A stretch of 64,000 bases of DNA from Marinomonas rhodophyticola (GTDB lineage: Bacteria > Pseudomonadota > Gammaproteobacteria > Pseudomonadales > Marinomonadaceae): NCBI RefSeq assembly GCF_026113935.1, contig NZ_JAPEUL010000004.1, positions 496,001 to 560,000 on the forward strand. Reading direction: 5' to 3'. Shown here in pieces: positions 31,292 to 39,433 of the stretch. The translations under genes were made by a program, and so were the position numbers. The first letter of the stretch is position 1. Each line of letters starts with the position of its first letter. Below the pieces are notes generated by a model. That model saw nothing but the letters and a program-made list of their open reading frames with translations, made no database searches and was not told where the DNA came from.

Positions 31292-31771
31292 ATGAATATG
31301 AAAGGCAGCAAAAAAGTAATAGACAGCTTAAACTCGTTGTTGGCGAATGAGTTAGCGGCAATTGATCAGTATTTTATTCATTCTCGTATGTATGAAGATT
31401 GGGGGCTTAATAAGCTTTATGAGCGCCTCAATCATGAAATGGAAGAAGAAACTCAGCATTCGGACTGGCTTATCAAGCGTATCTTGTTTTTGGAAGGTGT
31501 GCCTTGTATGACGAAACGCCGTGACTTGCTAATAGGATCAGATGTTCGCTCCATGATGAGTAACGATTTAACTCTTGAGCTAGAAGTGGTTAGCAGCGTG
31601 AGAGACGCCATTGCGGTGTGTGAGTCAGAAGGGGATTACCAAACGCGTGAGACGCTTGAGCGTTTGTTATTTGATACGGAAGAAGACCATGTTTATTGGT
31701 TAGAAAAACAGCTTGGCCTGATGGAAAAAATTGGCATGCAAAATTATTATCAATCTCAAATGGCAAATTAA
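31292..31771 (+). CDS. bfr: Bacterioferritin, ferroxidase-type subunit without the heme methionine
   Basis: Iron-storage subunit of about 159 residues. Allowing a two-residue N-terminal extension, it has the ferroxidase ligands Glu18, Glu51, His54, Glu94 and the C-terminal E-x-x-H pair in EEDHVYWLE. The heme ligand Met52 of E. coli Bfr is replaced by Thr (EETQH). The start may be the second Met. It is followed nine bases later by a second bacterioferritin with the opposite pattern, so the two should form a mixed shell. bfd lies just beyond on the other strand. Confidence 0.93.
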   Translation: MNMKGSKKVIDSLNSLLANELAAIDQYFIHSRMYEDWGLNKLYERLNHEMEEETQHSDWLIKRILFLEGVPCMTKRRDLLIGSDVRSMMSNDLTLELEVVSSVRDAIAVCESEGDYQTRETLERLLFDTEEDHVYWLEKQLGLMEKIGMQNYYQSQMAN

Positions 31772-31780
31772 GGGGGCGTT

Positions 31781-32245
31781 ATGAAAGGAGATCGTGAAGT
31801 CATTTTGAGTTTAAATAAAGTATTGGCCAATGAATTGGTGGGTATTAACCAATATTTTCTTCATGCTCGAATGTTTAAGGACTTTGGTTTTAGCGCACTG
31901 GACAAAGCTGACTATAAAACGTCTATTCAGAAAATGAAAAACGCGGACCGTTTGATCGAGCGCGTGCTTTTTTTGGAAGGCTTGCCGAACCTGCAAGATC
32001 TTGGTCGTTTGCGTATTGGTGAAAACAGTGAAGAGATGATCTCTGCAAACCTAGAGTTTGAACTGGATACCTTGCCAACTCTAAAATCAGCCATTGATTT
32101 GTGCGAGCAAAAGAAAGATTTTATTAGTCGTGACGCTCTGGAGAAAATCCTAGAAGAGCAAGAGGAACAGATTGATTGGCTTGAAACTCAGCAACATTTA
32201 ATTGCTAGTTCTGGAATTGAAAATTACCTTCAATCACAAATGTAA
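31781..32245 (+). CDS. bfr: Bacterioferritin, heme-type subunit with lost ferroxidase residues
   Basis: The 154-residue protein aligns without gaps to E. coli Bfr numbering in the N-terminal half. Met52 (heme ligand) is present in QKMKNAD, with Glu18, Tyr25 and Glu94. Ferroxidase residues are replaced: Glu51 by Lys, His54 by Asn, Glu127 by Gln and His130 by Gln (EEQEEQIDWLE). I infer a heme-carrying partner that depends on the upstream subunit for iron oxidation, as in the two-subunit bacterioferritins of Neisseria and Magnetospirillum. AGGGGGCG precedes the ATG. Confidence 0.93.
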   Translation: MKGDREVILSLNKVLANELVGINQYFLHARMFKDFGFSALDKADYKTSIQKMKNADRLIERVLFLEGLPNLQDLGRLRIGENSEEMISANLEFELDTLPTLKSAIDLCEQKKDFISRDALEKILEEQEEQIDWLETQQHLIASSGIENYLQSQM

Positions 32246-32279
32246 TCACTCCGTTATTGCTAGCGTGCAATGACGGATT

Positions 32280-32474
32280 TTAAGCAACCTGAACTTGAGT
32301 TTCTGCTATTTTAAGAAGCTCATTGTTCAGTAGCTTTTTAGCACACTGACAGCATTTTCCACATTGGCTACCAATGCTATGTTCTTGATAAAGTTCACGC
32401 ATGGTGGTCGCCCCCTCTTGGATGGACGCTTTGATAGCTTTGTCTGATACCTGATTGCAAATACAAACGTACAT
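32280..32474 (-). CDS. bfd: Bacterioferritin-associated ferredoxin
   Basis: [2Fe-2S] ferredoxin that releases iron from bacterioferritin by reducing the heme. The 64-residue protein has the four Cys as YVCICNQV and SQCGKCCQC. It is convergent with the two bfr genes and is preceded on its own strand by a Fur-box-like sequence, fitting expression under iron limitation. Confidence 0.93.
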   Translation of the reverse strand: MYVCICNQVSDKAIKASIQEGATTMRELYQEHSIGSQCGKCCQCAKKLLNNELLKIAETQVQVA

Positions 32475-32522
32475 AAATGAAAATCACTCTCACCAATATT
32501 CTAGTCATGCGATTCTATTTTT

Positions 32523-32541
32523 AATGCTAATGATTATCAAT
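32523..32541 (-). promoter_or_regulatory. Candidate Fur box upstream of bfd
   Basis: AATGCTAATGATTATCAAT matches the 19-bp Fur consensus (GATAATGATAATCATTATC) at most positions. It lies about 50 bases upstream of the bfd start, a sensible operator position. Confidence 0.6.
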
Positions 32542-32661
32542 AGGTAATAATTTATCTGTTTGCTTGGTTTGATAGTTTTTTTGTTGCTTTCTGTAGGGGA
32601 TAACCAATCAGATCAGATAATAGGTTGGATCTGATTGGTTATAAGTGAAGAGTTGGATGGA

Positions 32662-33303
32662 TCAGTGTTGCTTTTCGGCGATATCAGTCAGCACCTTCAG
32701 GAAGGACTCTGGATCATGCGCGCCTTGAACCATGTATTTATCATTAATGACATAAGTAGGCACCGAGTTAATCTCTAGGCTACGTAAATGCTGTAGTTTT
32801 TTCTGTGTGAGTGCCTTGGCTTCGTCACTAAGGGCGTATTCGAAGTCAGAGGTTTTCATGCCGATGCTTAAGGCAACGTCCTCAAGAATACTTTGATTCC
32901 CTATGTCTTTTCCATCGGTAAAATAGGCGTGAAACAAGGCTAATACAAAGGGCGTGGCTAGGTTTGATTTTGTCGCTGCTAGTACAAATTGATGAGCAAG
33001 CTTGGTGTTTGGGATGCGGTCTTTTTCTGAAAAATTGAACTGTATACCTGCTTCAATACCTACCTGTTGAATGGCATGCGTGGCTTCATTGAGCTTTTCT
33101 GGGCTGCCAAACCGCTTGCTTAAATAGCTTTCTCGGTCAGCGCCTTTTAGTGGCATATCTGGATGCAGTTCAAAAGGTTGCCAACGAATGTCGATGCGAT
33201 AATCATCCCCCAACTGTTCAATGGCTTGTTTAAGGCGAGAGTAGCCTAAATAGCACCAAGGGCAAACAACATCTGAAATAATGTCGATACGCAGATCGGC
33301 CAT
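32662..33303 (-). CDS. DsbA-family FrnE-like thiol oxidoreductase
   Basis: Cytoplasmic member of the DsbA/HCCA-isomerase group; 213 residues without a signal peptide. The N-terminus shows DIISDVVCPWCYLGYSRL, so the active-site motif is CPWC. A cis-proline motif lies in NSVPTYVIND, and the C-terminus has MVQGAHDPESF. FrnE in Deinococcus is a cytosolic disulfide isomerase active in oxidative stress; the physiological substrate here is unknown. The gene is followed on the same strand, upstream by 41 bases, by the Tag-like gene. Confidence 0.88.
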   Translation of the reverse strand: MADLRIDIISDVVCPWCYLGYSRLKQAIEQLGDDYRIDIRWQPFELHPDMPLKGADRESYLSKRFGSPEKLNEATHAIQQVGIEAGIQFNFSEKDRIPNTKLAHQFVLAATKSNLATPFVLALFHAYFTDGKDIGNQSILEDVALSIGMKTSDFEYALSDEAKALTQKKLQHLRSLEINSVPTYVINDKYMVQGAHDPESFLKVLTDIAEKQH

Positions 33304-33343
33304 GTGTTCTCCTAAAGAATAAAGTACTGAGTTTATAAAGTAT

Positions 33344-34018
33344 TTAATTGACGCTTAATGCAATGCACTGGCTGATTTCGGTATAAGAGCGCCCGCTTTC
33401 TTGATGCCAATGATTAAACGCAGCCTGTGCTGCTTTCCACGCGGACTGAGTGTCCCTTCCCGTGCTAATGATCTCATGCTGACGCAAATAGCCTTCTACG
33501 TCTCTGGTGAGCATGAAGGTGTCTTTGCCCATGGTTCTTAATGTGTAGGGGCCAGTGTTGCCACCAAGACGAGCACCATGCTTCTTTAAGTAGGCCCAGA
33601 GACCAATAATGTCGTCATTCGGCCAGTTAGCAACAAAGTTAGAGAATGTTCCATGGCTGGCTTGGCATTCACTAATCATCAAGGCGTTTTCTCTAATCGT
33701 CATCACCTTGCCAAAATTACGAATGATGCGTATGTCTTTGGCTTTTTCTTCCCACATTTCATCGTGAATGAGTAACATTTTTTCAATGTCAAAACCGAAA
33801 AATACCGTTTCAAAACCAGGCCATTTGTTGCGCACTACTTGCCAATTAATGCCAGATTGAAAGACTTTTTGAGAAAAAGCCGCCAGCCATCTATCATCCG
33901 TGTGTTGATTAAGCTGTGCTGCGCTTAGCGGAGTCGAAAGCATGGTTTCTAGGTGTTTTGTTCCACCATGTCGAAGGGCGGCTCTGTCATAAATAGATTG
34001 AAAGAGTTCGTATTTCAT
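33344..34018 (-). CDS. DNA-3-methyladenine glycosylase I (Tag) family protein, divergent
   Basis: The 224-residue protein belongs to the Tag/COG2818 group: FQSGINWQVVRNKWPGFETVFFGFD corresponds to the QAGLSWITVLRKR region, and IIGLWAYLKKHGARLGGNTGPYTLRTMGKD to the C-terminal part. It lacks the N-terminal Cys of the Tag zinc site, and the residue aligned with the base-recognising Glu38 of E. coli Tag appears to be Lys. So it is probably a paralogue with altered specificity rather than canonical Tag. It shares a strand with the DsbA-like gene. Confidence 0.7.
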   Translation of the reverse strand: MKYELFQSIYDRAALRHGGTKHLETMLSTPLSAAQLNQHTDDRWLAAFSQKVFQSGINWQVVRNKWPGFETVFFGFDIEKMLLIHDEMWEEKAKDIRIIRNFGKVMTIRENALMISECQASHGTFSNFVANWPNDDIIGLWAYLKKHGARLGGNTGPYTLRTMGKDTFMLTRDVEGYLRQHEIISTGRDTQSAWKAAQAAFNHWHQESGRSYTEISQCIALSVN

Positions 34019-34063
34019 CTTGGACTCCTATTTTGTGGCGGCCAGTTTACCATAAGCTTTGCT

Positions 34064-34348
34064 CTAGGGAAGGTGCGAATAAGTCTACTAAGCCTCAGTC
34101 TTTCAGAGAAATCGTCAAATAAGGCGCGACTCTGAAGGAATGTAGTTACCTTTCAAAGAGTCGCAACGACATGTGGCCTGTTATTTTTAATAGTAAGCTC
34201 TGAAAGACCCGCAGGGCATGACCTAAAAGCCTGTATTCTTTGTTGAGCACCTCGAAAATAGAACCACTATTCACATTCGCTACTCGCCTCGAATAACAGG
34301 CTTTTATCCACATGCTGAGACAAGAGGACTTGTTCGCACCTTCCCTAG
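34064..34348. mobile_element. IS5-type MITE (277 bp, flanked by CTAG duplications)
   Basis: The terminal inverted repeats are GGAAGGTGCGAATAAGTC at 34068-34085 and GACTTGTTCGCACCTTCC at 34327-34344; they differ at one position. Both are bracketed by CTAG (34064-34067 and 34345-34348), which fits the YTAR target duplication of IS5-group elements, and the tips match the ends of IS5 as I know them. No transposase is encoded in the 277 bases. Inside are two further inverted repeats: GCGACTCT/AGAGTCGC (34126-34164) and AAAAGCCTGT/ACAGGCTTTT (34225-34305). It is the only mobile element seen in the window. Confidence 0.85.
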
Positions 34349-34444
34349 ATAATGACTGAGCGAATAACTTGTTTGGTATTTTAGTGATGGACGCTATGTG
34401 TTTGTCCTATAATGCCAATAAATGCCCCTGTCGAGAGAAGTTGA

Positions 34445-35170
34445 ATGACACACTTAAGCGTTAACCTGAATAAAATTGGCTTACTTCGAAATTCTCGTGG
34501 AAGAGATTATCCAAATTTAATTGCTATGGCGGAGCGTACGTTACAGCTTGGTGTGTTTGGTATTACCATCCACCCTAGACCTGATCAGCGTCATGCGACT
34601 TATCAAGATGCTTATGATTTGAAAGAATTATTGAAGCGTTTTCCTAAGGCTGAATTGAATATTGAAGGTTTTCCTGATGCGCAATTTTTAGATGTTGTAT
34701 TAGAAGTGGAACCAGATCAATGTACTTTAGTGCCTGATGATCCAAATCAGCTAACATCGGATCATGGTTGGAATATTGCTCGTGATCAAGATGCACTACG
34801 TCCCGTTATTGCTAAACTGAAAGCAAAGGGTATCCGTGTGGTTTTATTCATGGATCCAGTACCAGAAAACATGGTGTTAGCGAAAGAGGTTGGTGCTGAT
34901 CGAGTAGAGCTTTATACAGAAGCGTACGCCAATGCGTTTGGCAAAGACGGTTTTGATGAAGTACTTGAAACGTATCAGCAAGCTGCTCAAGCCGCTTTAG
35001 ATGCCGGTTTAGAAGTGAATGCGGGACATGACTTAGATTTGCAAAACGTTCAGGCTTTGTGTGAGCCTGGGAGAATCATGGAAGTCTCCATTGGCCATGC
35101 ATTGACCGTTGAGGCGTTGGATCTGGGGTGGAATAATGTGGTAAAAGCGTATTTAGAAAAACTGGCTTGA
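34445..35170 (+). CDS. pdxJ: Pyridoxine 5'-phosphate synthase PdxJ
   Basis: Condenses deoxyxylulose phosphate with aminoacetone phosphate to form pyridoxine phosphate. The 241-residue TIM-barrel protein shows SVNLNKIGLLRNSRG, GITIHPRPDQRHA, IEGFP and the C-terminal VNAGHDLDLQNV and VSIGHALTVEAL. The start follows GAGAGAAGTTGA about 75 bases downstream of the transposon-like element. It leads a probable unit with the DTW gene 24 bases later. recO and acpS, common pdxJ neighbours, are absent. Confidence 0.96.
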   Translation: MTHLSVNLNKIGLLRNSRGRDYPNLIAMAERTLQLGVFGITIHPRPDQRHATYQDAYDLKELLKRFPKAELNIEGFPDAQFLDVVLEVEPDQCTLVPDDPNQLTSDHGWNIARDQDALRPVIAKLKAKGIRVVLFMDPVPENMVLAKEVGADRVELYTEAYANAFGKDGFDEVLETYQQAAQAALDAGLEVNAGHDLDLQNVQALCEPGRIMEVSIGHALTVEALDLGWNNVVKAYLEKLA

Positions 35171-35200
35171 GAAAGCAATGGCGGGACCTGAAACTTGAGT

Positions 35201-35800
35201 ATGCAAAATGCAAAAAGAGTACATTGTAAGCGGTGTGATTTTTTAGTGAGTCAGTGTATTTGCCAGTGGATCCCAGAGCTTACTACACGACTACAAATAT
35301 TGATTTTGCAAGACCCTAAAGAAGCACAACACGCTAAAAACACCGTGTCATTACTGTCTTTGGGATTGCCGTCAGTGGAATGTATTTCGACAGCAAACCA
35401 AGATAGGTTAAAAAGTGTTTTGGCGCACAAAGATCCAGCTAAATGGCGTTTAGTGTTTCCGGTAGAAGGCGCTGTTTTTATCGAATCGTTAGGAACAGAC
35501 TCAGTGGCTGAGATTGATGGACTCATTTTGCTTGATGCAACATGGCGAAAGGCGAAGAAGTTGTATTTCACCGGTTCCTTATTGCATGCCTTTGGTGCCG
35601 TATGTTTTTTACAACCGCCTATAGGGCAATACACTATTCGCAAGTCACCTAATATTCAGTCGTTGTCGACCCTAGAAGCATGCGCTTATGCCATAGAGCA
35701 AATAGCAGGTGAAAATATGCAGCCGCTAAGGGCGTTTATGGTTGCCGCGCAAGAATGGCAGTGGCGTCAGCAACCGTTGACGCATCGACACCTTGATTAA
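35201..35800 (+). CDS. DTW-domain tRNA-uridine aminocarboxypropyltransferase-like protein
   Basis: The family includes TapT/YfiP, which adds an aminocarboxypropyl group to uridine 47 of tRNA using SAM. Near the N-terminus lies the Cys motif CKRCDFLVSQCIC, and the DTW-type core is LDATWRKAKKL with the downstream YTIRKSPN. About 200 residues. I chose the ATG at 35201; the in-frame TTG at 35195 is an alternative. It follows pdxJ closely. The family call is firm; the exact tRNA target is an inference. Confidence 0.85.
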   Translation: MQNAKRVHCKRCDFLVSQCICQWIPELTTRLQILILQDPKEAQHAKNTVSLLSLGLPSVECISTANQDRLKSVLAHKDPAKWRLVFPVEGAVFIESLGTDSVAEIDGLILLDATWRKAKKLYFTGSLLHAFGAVCFLQPPIGQYTIRKSPNIQSLSTLEACAYAIEQIAGENMQPLRAFMVAAQEWQWRQQPLTHRHLD

Positions 35801-35839
35801 TCGTGAATGTCTTATAAAGCAGTAGAGAAATTTGAAATT

Positions 35840-36137
35840 ATGATGAGCAAACAAACTGAAATTGAAGCCGCTGTATTGCGTCGCCTTTTGAAACACCTTG
35901 ACGATAATAAGTCCGTGCAAAATATTGATCTGATGAACTTAGCGGGATTCTGTCGTAATTGTTTGAGTAAATGGTATATGGCTGAGGCAGAACAGCAAGG
36001 CGTTAAAGTAAATTACGATGAGGCGCGCGAATTTGTTTATGGCGAGTTCCTACGACACTTGGAAAGCCAAGTATCAGCCTGAAGCTACGGCAGAGCAGTT
36101 GGCTACTTTTAATGCAAAGTCTAAGACTGGCCAGTAG
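35840..36137 (+). CDS. DUF1244 protein (frameshifted near the end)
   Basis: Small conserved protein of unknown function. The core QNIDLMNLAGFCRNCLSKWY is the family signature, with two Cys. The frame breaks at 36047-36048 (TT where one T is expected); correcting it continues YDTWKAKYQPEATAEQL to a stop at 36135-36137, about 98 residues, the usual length. I chose the ATG at 35840; the frame is open 11 codons earlier. It lies between the DTW gene and lapG, whose GTG start is seven bases past its stop. Confidence 0.8.
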
Positions 36138-36144
36138 GATTATA

Positions 36145-36834
36145 GTGAAAAAACGGATTACTTCGTTTTTTTCTATTCTTGAAACACACAAACGTATGGC
36201 TTGTGTGTTTCTTGTTGTTTTGTGTATTCCACATTGGTGGCTTTATGCAGAGGTGTCAGATAAATATCAAAAATTGGCAAAACAGGCTGGAAGTGTTTAC
36301 GGGAGTGATGCCGAAAAGCGTATTCTTGCTTGGCGAAGACTGATTAATGACGCTAAGTCCTTATCTATCACCGATCAGCTTGCTCAAGTTAATGATTTTT
36401 TTAATCAAATGGACTTTGTGGACGATATTACCTTGTGGGGTAAAGAAGATTATTGGGCGACTCCTATTGAATTTTTAGGGATGCGTGCCGGCGATTGTGA
36501 GGACTTCACAATTGCTAAATATTTTACTCTCAGAGAGCTTGGGGTGCCAGACGAAAAGCTTCGTTTAGTTTATGTCAAGGCGCTTACTTTGAACCAGCAC
36601 CATATGGTGTTGGCGTATTATCATAAACCGACTTCTGTTCCTGTGTTGCTGGATAACCTTGATAAAGAATTAAAGCCTGCGTCAAAACGTAATGATCTTC
36701 TTCCTATATATTCATTTAATGCTGAGAATTTATGGTTGTCGAAAGAGAAAGGGCGTGGTGTGCTAGTAGGAGGCTCATCACGATTGAGCTTGTGGACAGA
36801 TTTAAATAATCGTTTTAATACGATGACAAATTAG
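36145..36834 (+). CDS. lapG: LapG periplasmic cysteine protease (transglutaminase-like)
   Basis: Cleaves the N-terminus of the LapA-type adhesin and releases it from the cell surface when cyclic-di-GMP falls. An N-terminal hydrophobic segment (MACVFLVVLCIPHWWLYA) exports it. The catalytic triad is Cys in RAGDCEDF, His in NQHHMVLAYY and Asp in LLDNLD, with the calcium-type DDITLWG motif before it. The start is probably GTG at 36145, just after the DUF1244 stop. lapD follows ten bases later. About 229 residues. Confidence 0.93.
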   Translation: MKKRITSFFSILETHKRMACVFLVVLCIPHWWLYAEVSDKYQKLAKQAGSVYGSDAEKRILAWRRLINDAKSLSITDQLAQVNDFFNQMDFVDDITLWGKEDYWATPIEFLGMRAGDCEDFTIAKYFTLRELGVPDEKLRLVYVKALTLNQHHMVLAYYHKPTSVPVLLDNLDKELKPASKRNDLLPIYSFNAENLWLSKEKGRGVLVGGSSRLSLWTDLNNRFNTMTN

Positions 36835-36844
36835 GAGAACGTGG

Positions 36845-38821
36845 ATGACGCTGTTCCGCCAATTAATAATGACGATCGTTGCCATATTCTCATTGATGCT
36901 GGCTGTTGTCATGGGCATCAACTTTAATACGACTAAAGGCTATCTAATCAGTCAGTTGCAATCGACAACACAAGATTCTGCTACGTCTTTAAGCATGTCC
37001 GTGTCTGATTTTATGGCTCTGGAAGATTACGCGTCCGTGCAAAGCAGCGTGAATGCGGTGTTTGATAGTGGCTATTTTTCGGAGGTGCGAATTCATGTTT
37101 ACGATACTGATGAAAACATAGTGCGATCTAATGAAACCAAAATTGATGGTGTCCCTGCTTGGTTTATTCAGCTCATTGATTTTAAAGTGCCAGTTGCTCG
37201 TGCGGTTATTTCGAATGGGTGGAGTGAGCTAGGGCAAGTCTATGTTACCGGTAGTGCTGGTTATGGTTATTATCAATTGTGGCTTGCGTCCCGTGATTTA
37301 CTGCTTTCTTTTTTGGTGATTGGCACCATAACGCTGATATTAGGCGGGATCGCATTGCGTTATTTATTTCAGCCGTTAGTCGAGCTTGAAAAACAAGCGG
37401 AAGCTATACAGCAGCGTCGCTTTATAAAAATGATTAAAGTGCCTAAGACGCGGGAATTAAGATCCGTTGTTTTATCGATGAACCGCATGGCTGAGAAGCT
37501 AGAAAAAGAGTTTGCCTCAGAAGTTGAAACAGCACAGTGGCTTCAGGCGAAAGCGTTTAAAGATCCGGTAAGTGGATTAGGAAATCGTCATTTTTTTGAG
37601 AGTCAGATCAAATCTCATTTTACCGAAGTGGAGCGTGGTGTTGATGGCTTAGTGCTGATTAGTTTGGCGGATTTGGCGAAACTTAATAATGAGCGTGGTT
37701 ATGAATCCGCGGATATGTTTATTCAGTCAGCGGCGGATATTTTGTCCAAAAAGGTAGCGACGCTTTCTTCTTTTGCCACGTTAGCGCGTTTGTCCGGTGC
37801 CGACTTTGTTATATTGATTCCGAATATAGATCACAGTCAATTACGACAAGTGGTCGATGGCATTATGCTAGAGCTGATGGAGTTGAATACCGCGAGTATC
37901 AGTTATTCTGTTGCGGTGGCAAATATTGGTGCTGTGACGATTGATGGGTCTGTTGAACGTTCAAGTGCCATGTCTCAGGCGGATGCAGCATTGCGAGAAG
38001 CCAAGCGGGAAGGGATAAATACCAGTAAAGTGTTTGATCTTAATATGGGTCAAAGTATGGCGATAAACAGAAGCTCTTGGAAAGGAATACTGGAAATTGC
38101 TATTCAAAATCGTTCTTTTAAGCTGAAAAAACAGAAAATAACCACATTAGATGAATCATCAATCACGCTTCATGAAGAAGTTTTTATGGGACTCGAGCAT
38201 GGCGGTAAAGAGTATCATGCTGGTTATTTTATTGGTTTAGCTGAGCAGTTTGATTTGGCCAGTCAGATTGACCAAGTCATTATTGAGCGGGTGATTGAGT
38301 TTATTAAAACAAGGAGTGTAACTACGCCCTTGACCGTGAATTTGTCCGCGTCTTCTTACGCTAAGCCTGACTTTATTGAGTGGCTTGATAAAACACTAAG
38401 CCAACTTCCTGTTGATGTGAAAAGAAAGCTTATGTTTGAAATCTCAGAGCAAAGCGTTTTGGTTGAAGAAGAGCAAGCCAGCGCCTTAATTCGAATGTTG
38501 AAAAAACAAGGTGTGAAATTTGGTATTGATAATGTGGGTAAGCAATTTTCTGCATTCCAATATCTACAAACACTTATGCCGGATTATGTCAAAGTGGATT
38601 CATCCTATACCCGTATGGCGGCAGGAAAAGAGTCTGAATCCTTTTTCATGCACACCCTTTGTAAGATGTTTAACAGTTTAAATATTGAAGTGATTGCGAC
38701 TGGTGTGGAAAGCGAGAAACAACTGACGGCATTGAAGCGTTTTGATGTCACGGGTGGACAAGGCTTTTTAATCGGGCGAGTTCTCAAGAAATGTAAAGCG
38801 GAGTTATTGGGCTTTGATTGA
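36845..38821 (+). CDS. lapD: LapD inner-membrane c-di-GMP receptor (degenerate GGDEF-EAL)
   Basis: Senses cyclic-di-GMP inside the cell and sequesters LapG in the periplasm when it is bound. Two membrane segments (about residues 5-25 and 150-175) bracket a periplasmic output domain, followed by a HAMP-like region. The GGDEF site is SGADF and the EAL site is HEEV, so neither synthesis nor hydrolysis is expected; IDNVG replaces the DDFG motif. These changes match LapD receptors. The 658 residues are typical. It is followed by a possible terminator and a convergent gene. Confidence 0.93.
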   Translation: MTLFRQLIMTIVAIFSLMLAVVMGINFNTTKGYLISQLQSTTQDSATSLSMSVSDFMALEDYASVQSSVNAVFDSGYFSEVRIHVYDTDENIVRSNETKIDGVPAWFIQLIDFKVPVARAVISNGWSELGQVYVTGSAGYGYYQLWLASRDLLLSFLVIGTITLILGGIALRYLFQPLVELEKQAEAIQQRRFIKMIKVPKTRELRSVVLSMNRMAEKLEKEFASEVETAQWLQAKAFKDPVSGLGNRHFFESQIKSHFTEVERGVDGLVLISLADLAKLNNERGYESADMFIQSAADILSKKVATLSSFATLARLSGADFVILIPNIDHSQLRQVVDGIMLELMELNTASISYSVAVANIGAVTIDGSVERSSAMSQADAALREAKREGINTSKVFDLNMGQSMAINRSSWKGILEIAIQNRSFKLKKQKITTLDESSITLHEEVFMGLEHGGKEYHAGYFIGLAEQFDLASQIDQVIIERVIEFIKTRSVTTPLTVNLSASSYAKPDFIEWLDKTLSQLPVDVKRKLMFEISEQSVLVEEEQASALIRMLKKQGVKFGIDNVGKQFSAFQYLQTLMPDYVKVDSSYTRMAAGKESESFFMHTLCKMFNSLNIEVIATGVESEKQLTALKRFDVTGGQGFLIGRVLKKCKAELLGFD

Positions 38822-38846
38822 CGTGTTGAGAGGTTAATAATGAAAG

Positions 38847-38904
38847 TAAGACAAGCGGAGCTGTTGAATGATTCGTCAATCCCTCAACATTGTGGCCTGT
38901 CTTA
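38847..38904. terminator. Possible bidirectional terminator between lapD and the next gene
   Basis: TAAGACA (38847-38853) pairs with TGTCTTA (38898-38904), with an inner TGTTGA/TCAACA stem. The T-rich tail is weak. It lies between two convergent genes. Confidence 0.35.
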
Positions 38905-38912
38905 TTTGTGTA

Positions 38913-39278
38913 TTAAATTAATATGTCATCGCCGCCTTCGTTGATGTTGTCTACCATTAAGCTATCGTCATGGTGGTTGTGTACGCCACGCACCCACTTT
39001 CTGCTTAATAGCTTTTTCTGAGCGGCGATAGGGAGTTCGGTAAATTGTATTAATCGTTTCTCTGTCAAAAGATCGATTAAATCTTCTAAAATACGCATCA
39101 TGTCGCTGTCTGAACTGGCTAATATTTCTTGAGTGCTGGTATCAGATGTGGCGAATTTTTTTTCCAATATGCTAGCGACGGTCGGCTCATTCGGTGCAAC
39201 TAACAGTTTATACTCCTCTGATTGGGAGGTAGCCACATCGATGATTTCGCCATTAGCGTTGACTTTTGCGTATAGCAT
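38913..39278 (-). CDS. Small conserved protein of the 'tryptophan synthase subunit beta-like' type
   Basis: The 121-residue acidic protein resembles a family often labelled as tryptophan-synthase-beta-like: LYAKVNANGEIIDVAT, DMMRILEDLIDLLTEKRLIQFTELPIAAQKKLL. There is no catalytic domain of tryptophan synthase, so the label is misleading; function is unknown. No signal or membrane segment is seen. It sits inside the lap cluster on the opposite strand, between lapD and lapB. Its recurrent position near lap genes in pseudomonads is from my general knowledge. Confidence 0.65.
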   Translation of the reverse strand: MLYAKVNANGEIIDVATSQSEEYKLLVAPNEPTVASILEKKFATSDTSTQEILASSDSDMMRILEDLIDLLTEKRLIQFTELPIAAQKKLLSRKWVRGVHNHHDDSLMVDNINEGGDDILI

Positions 39279-39433
39279 ATTGATTTCCTTGTATGTTTCA
39301 ATTTGTAGCTAGGTGATTTGTTCACTTCCCATATTACTGAATAAACACTATTCTAGGCCAGAGCAAATGTGCTTCGGTTTGTAAACTAGGTTTTCGCACT
39401 TTTTACATGAATACCCGTAGGAGAATATAGAGT

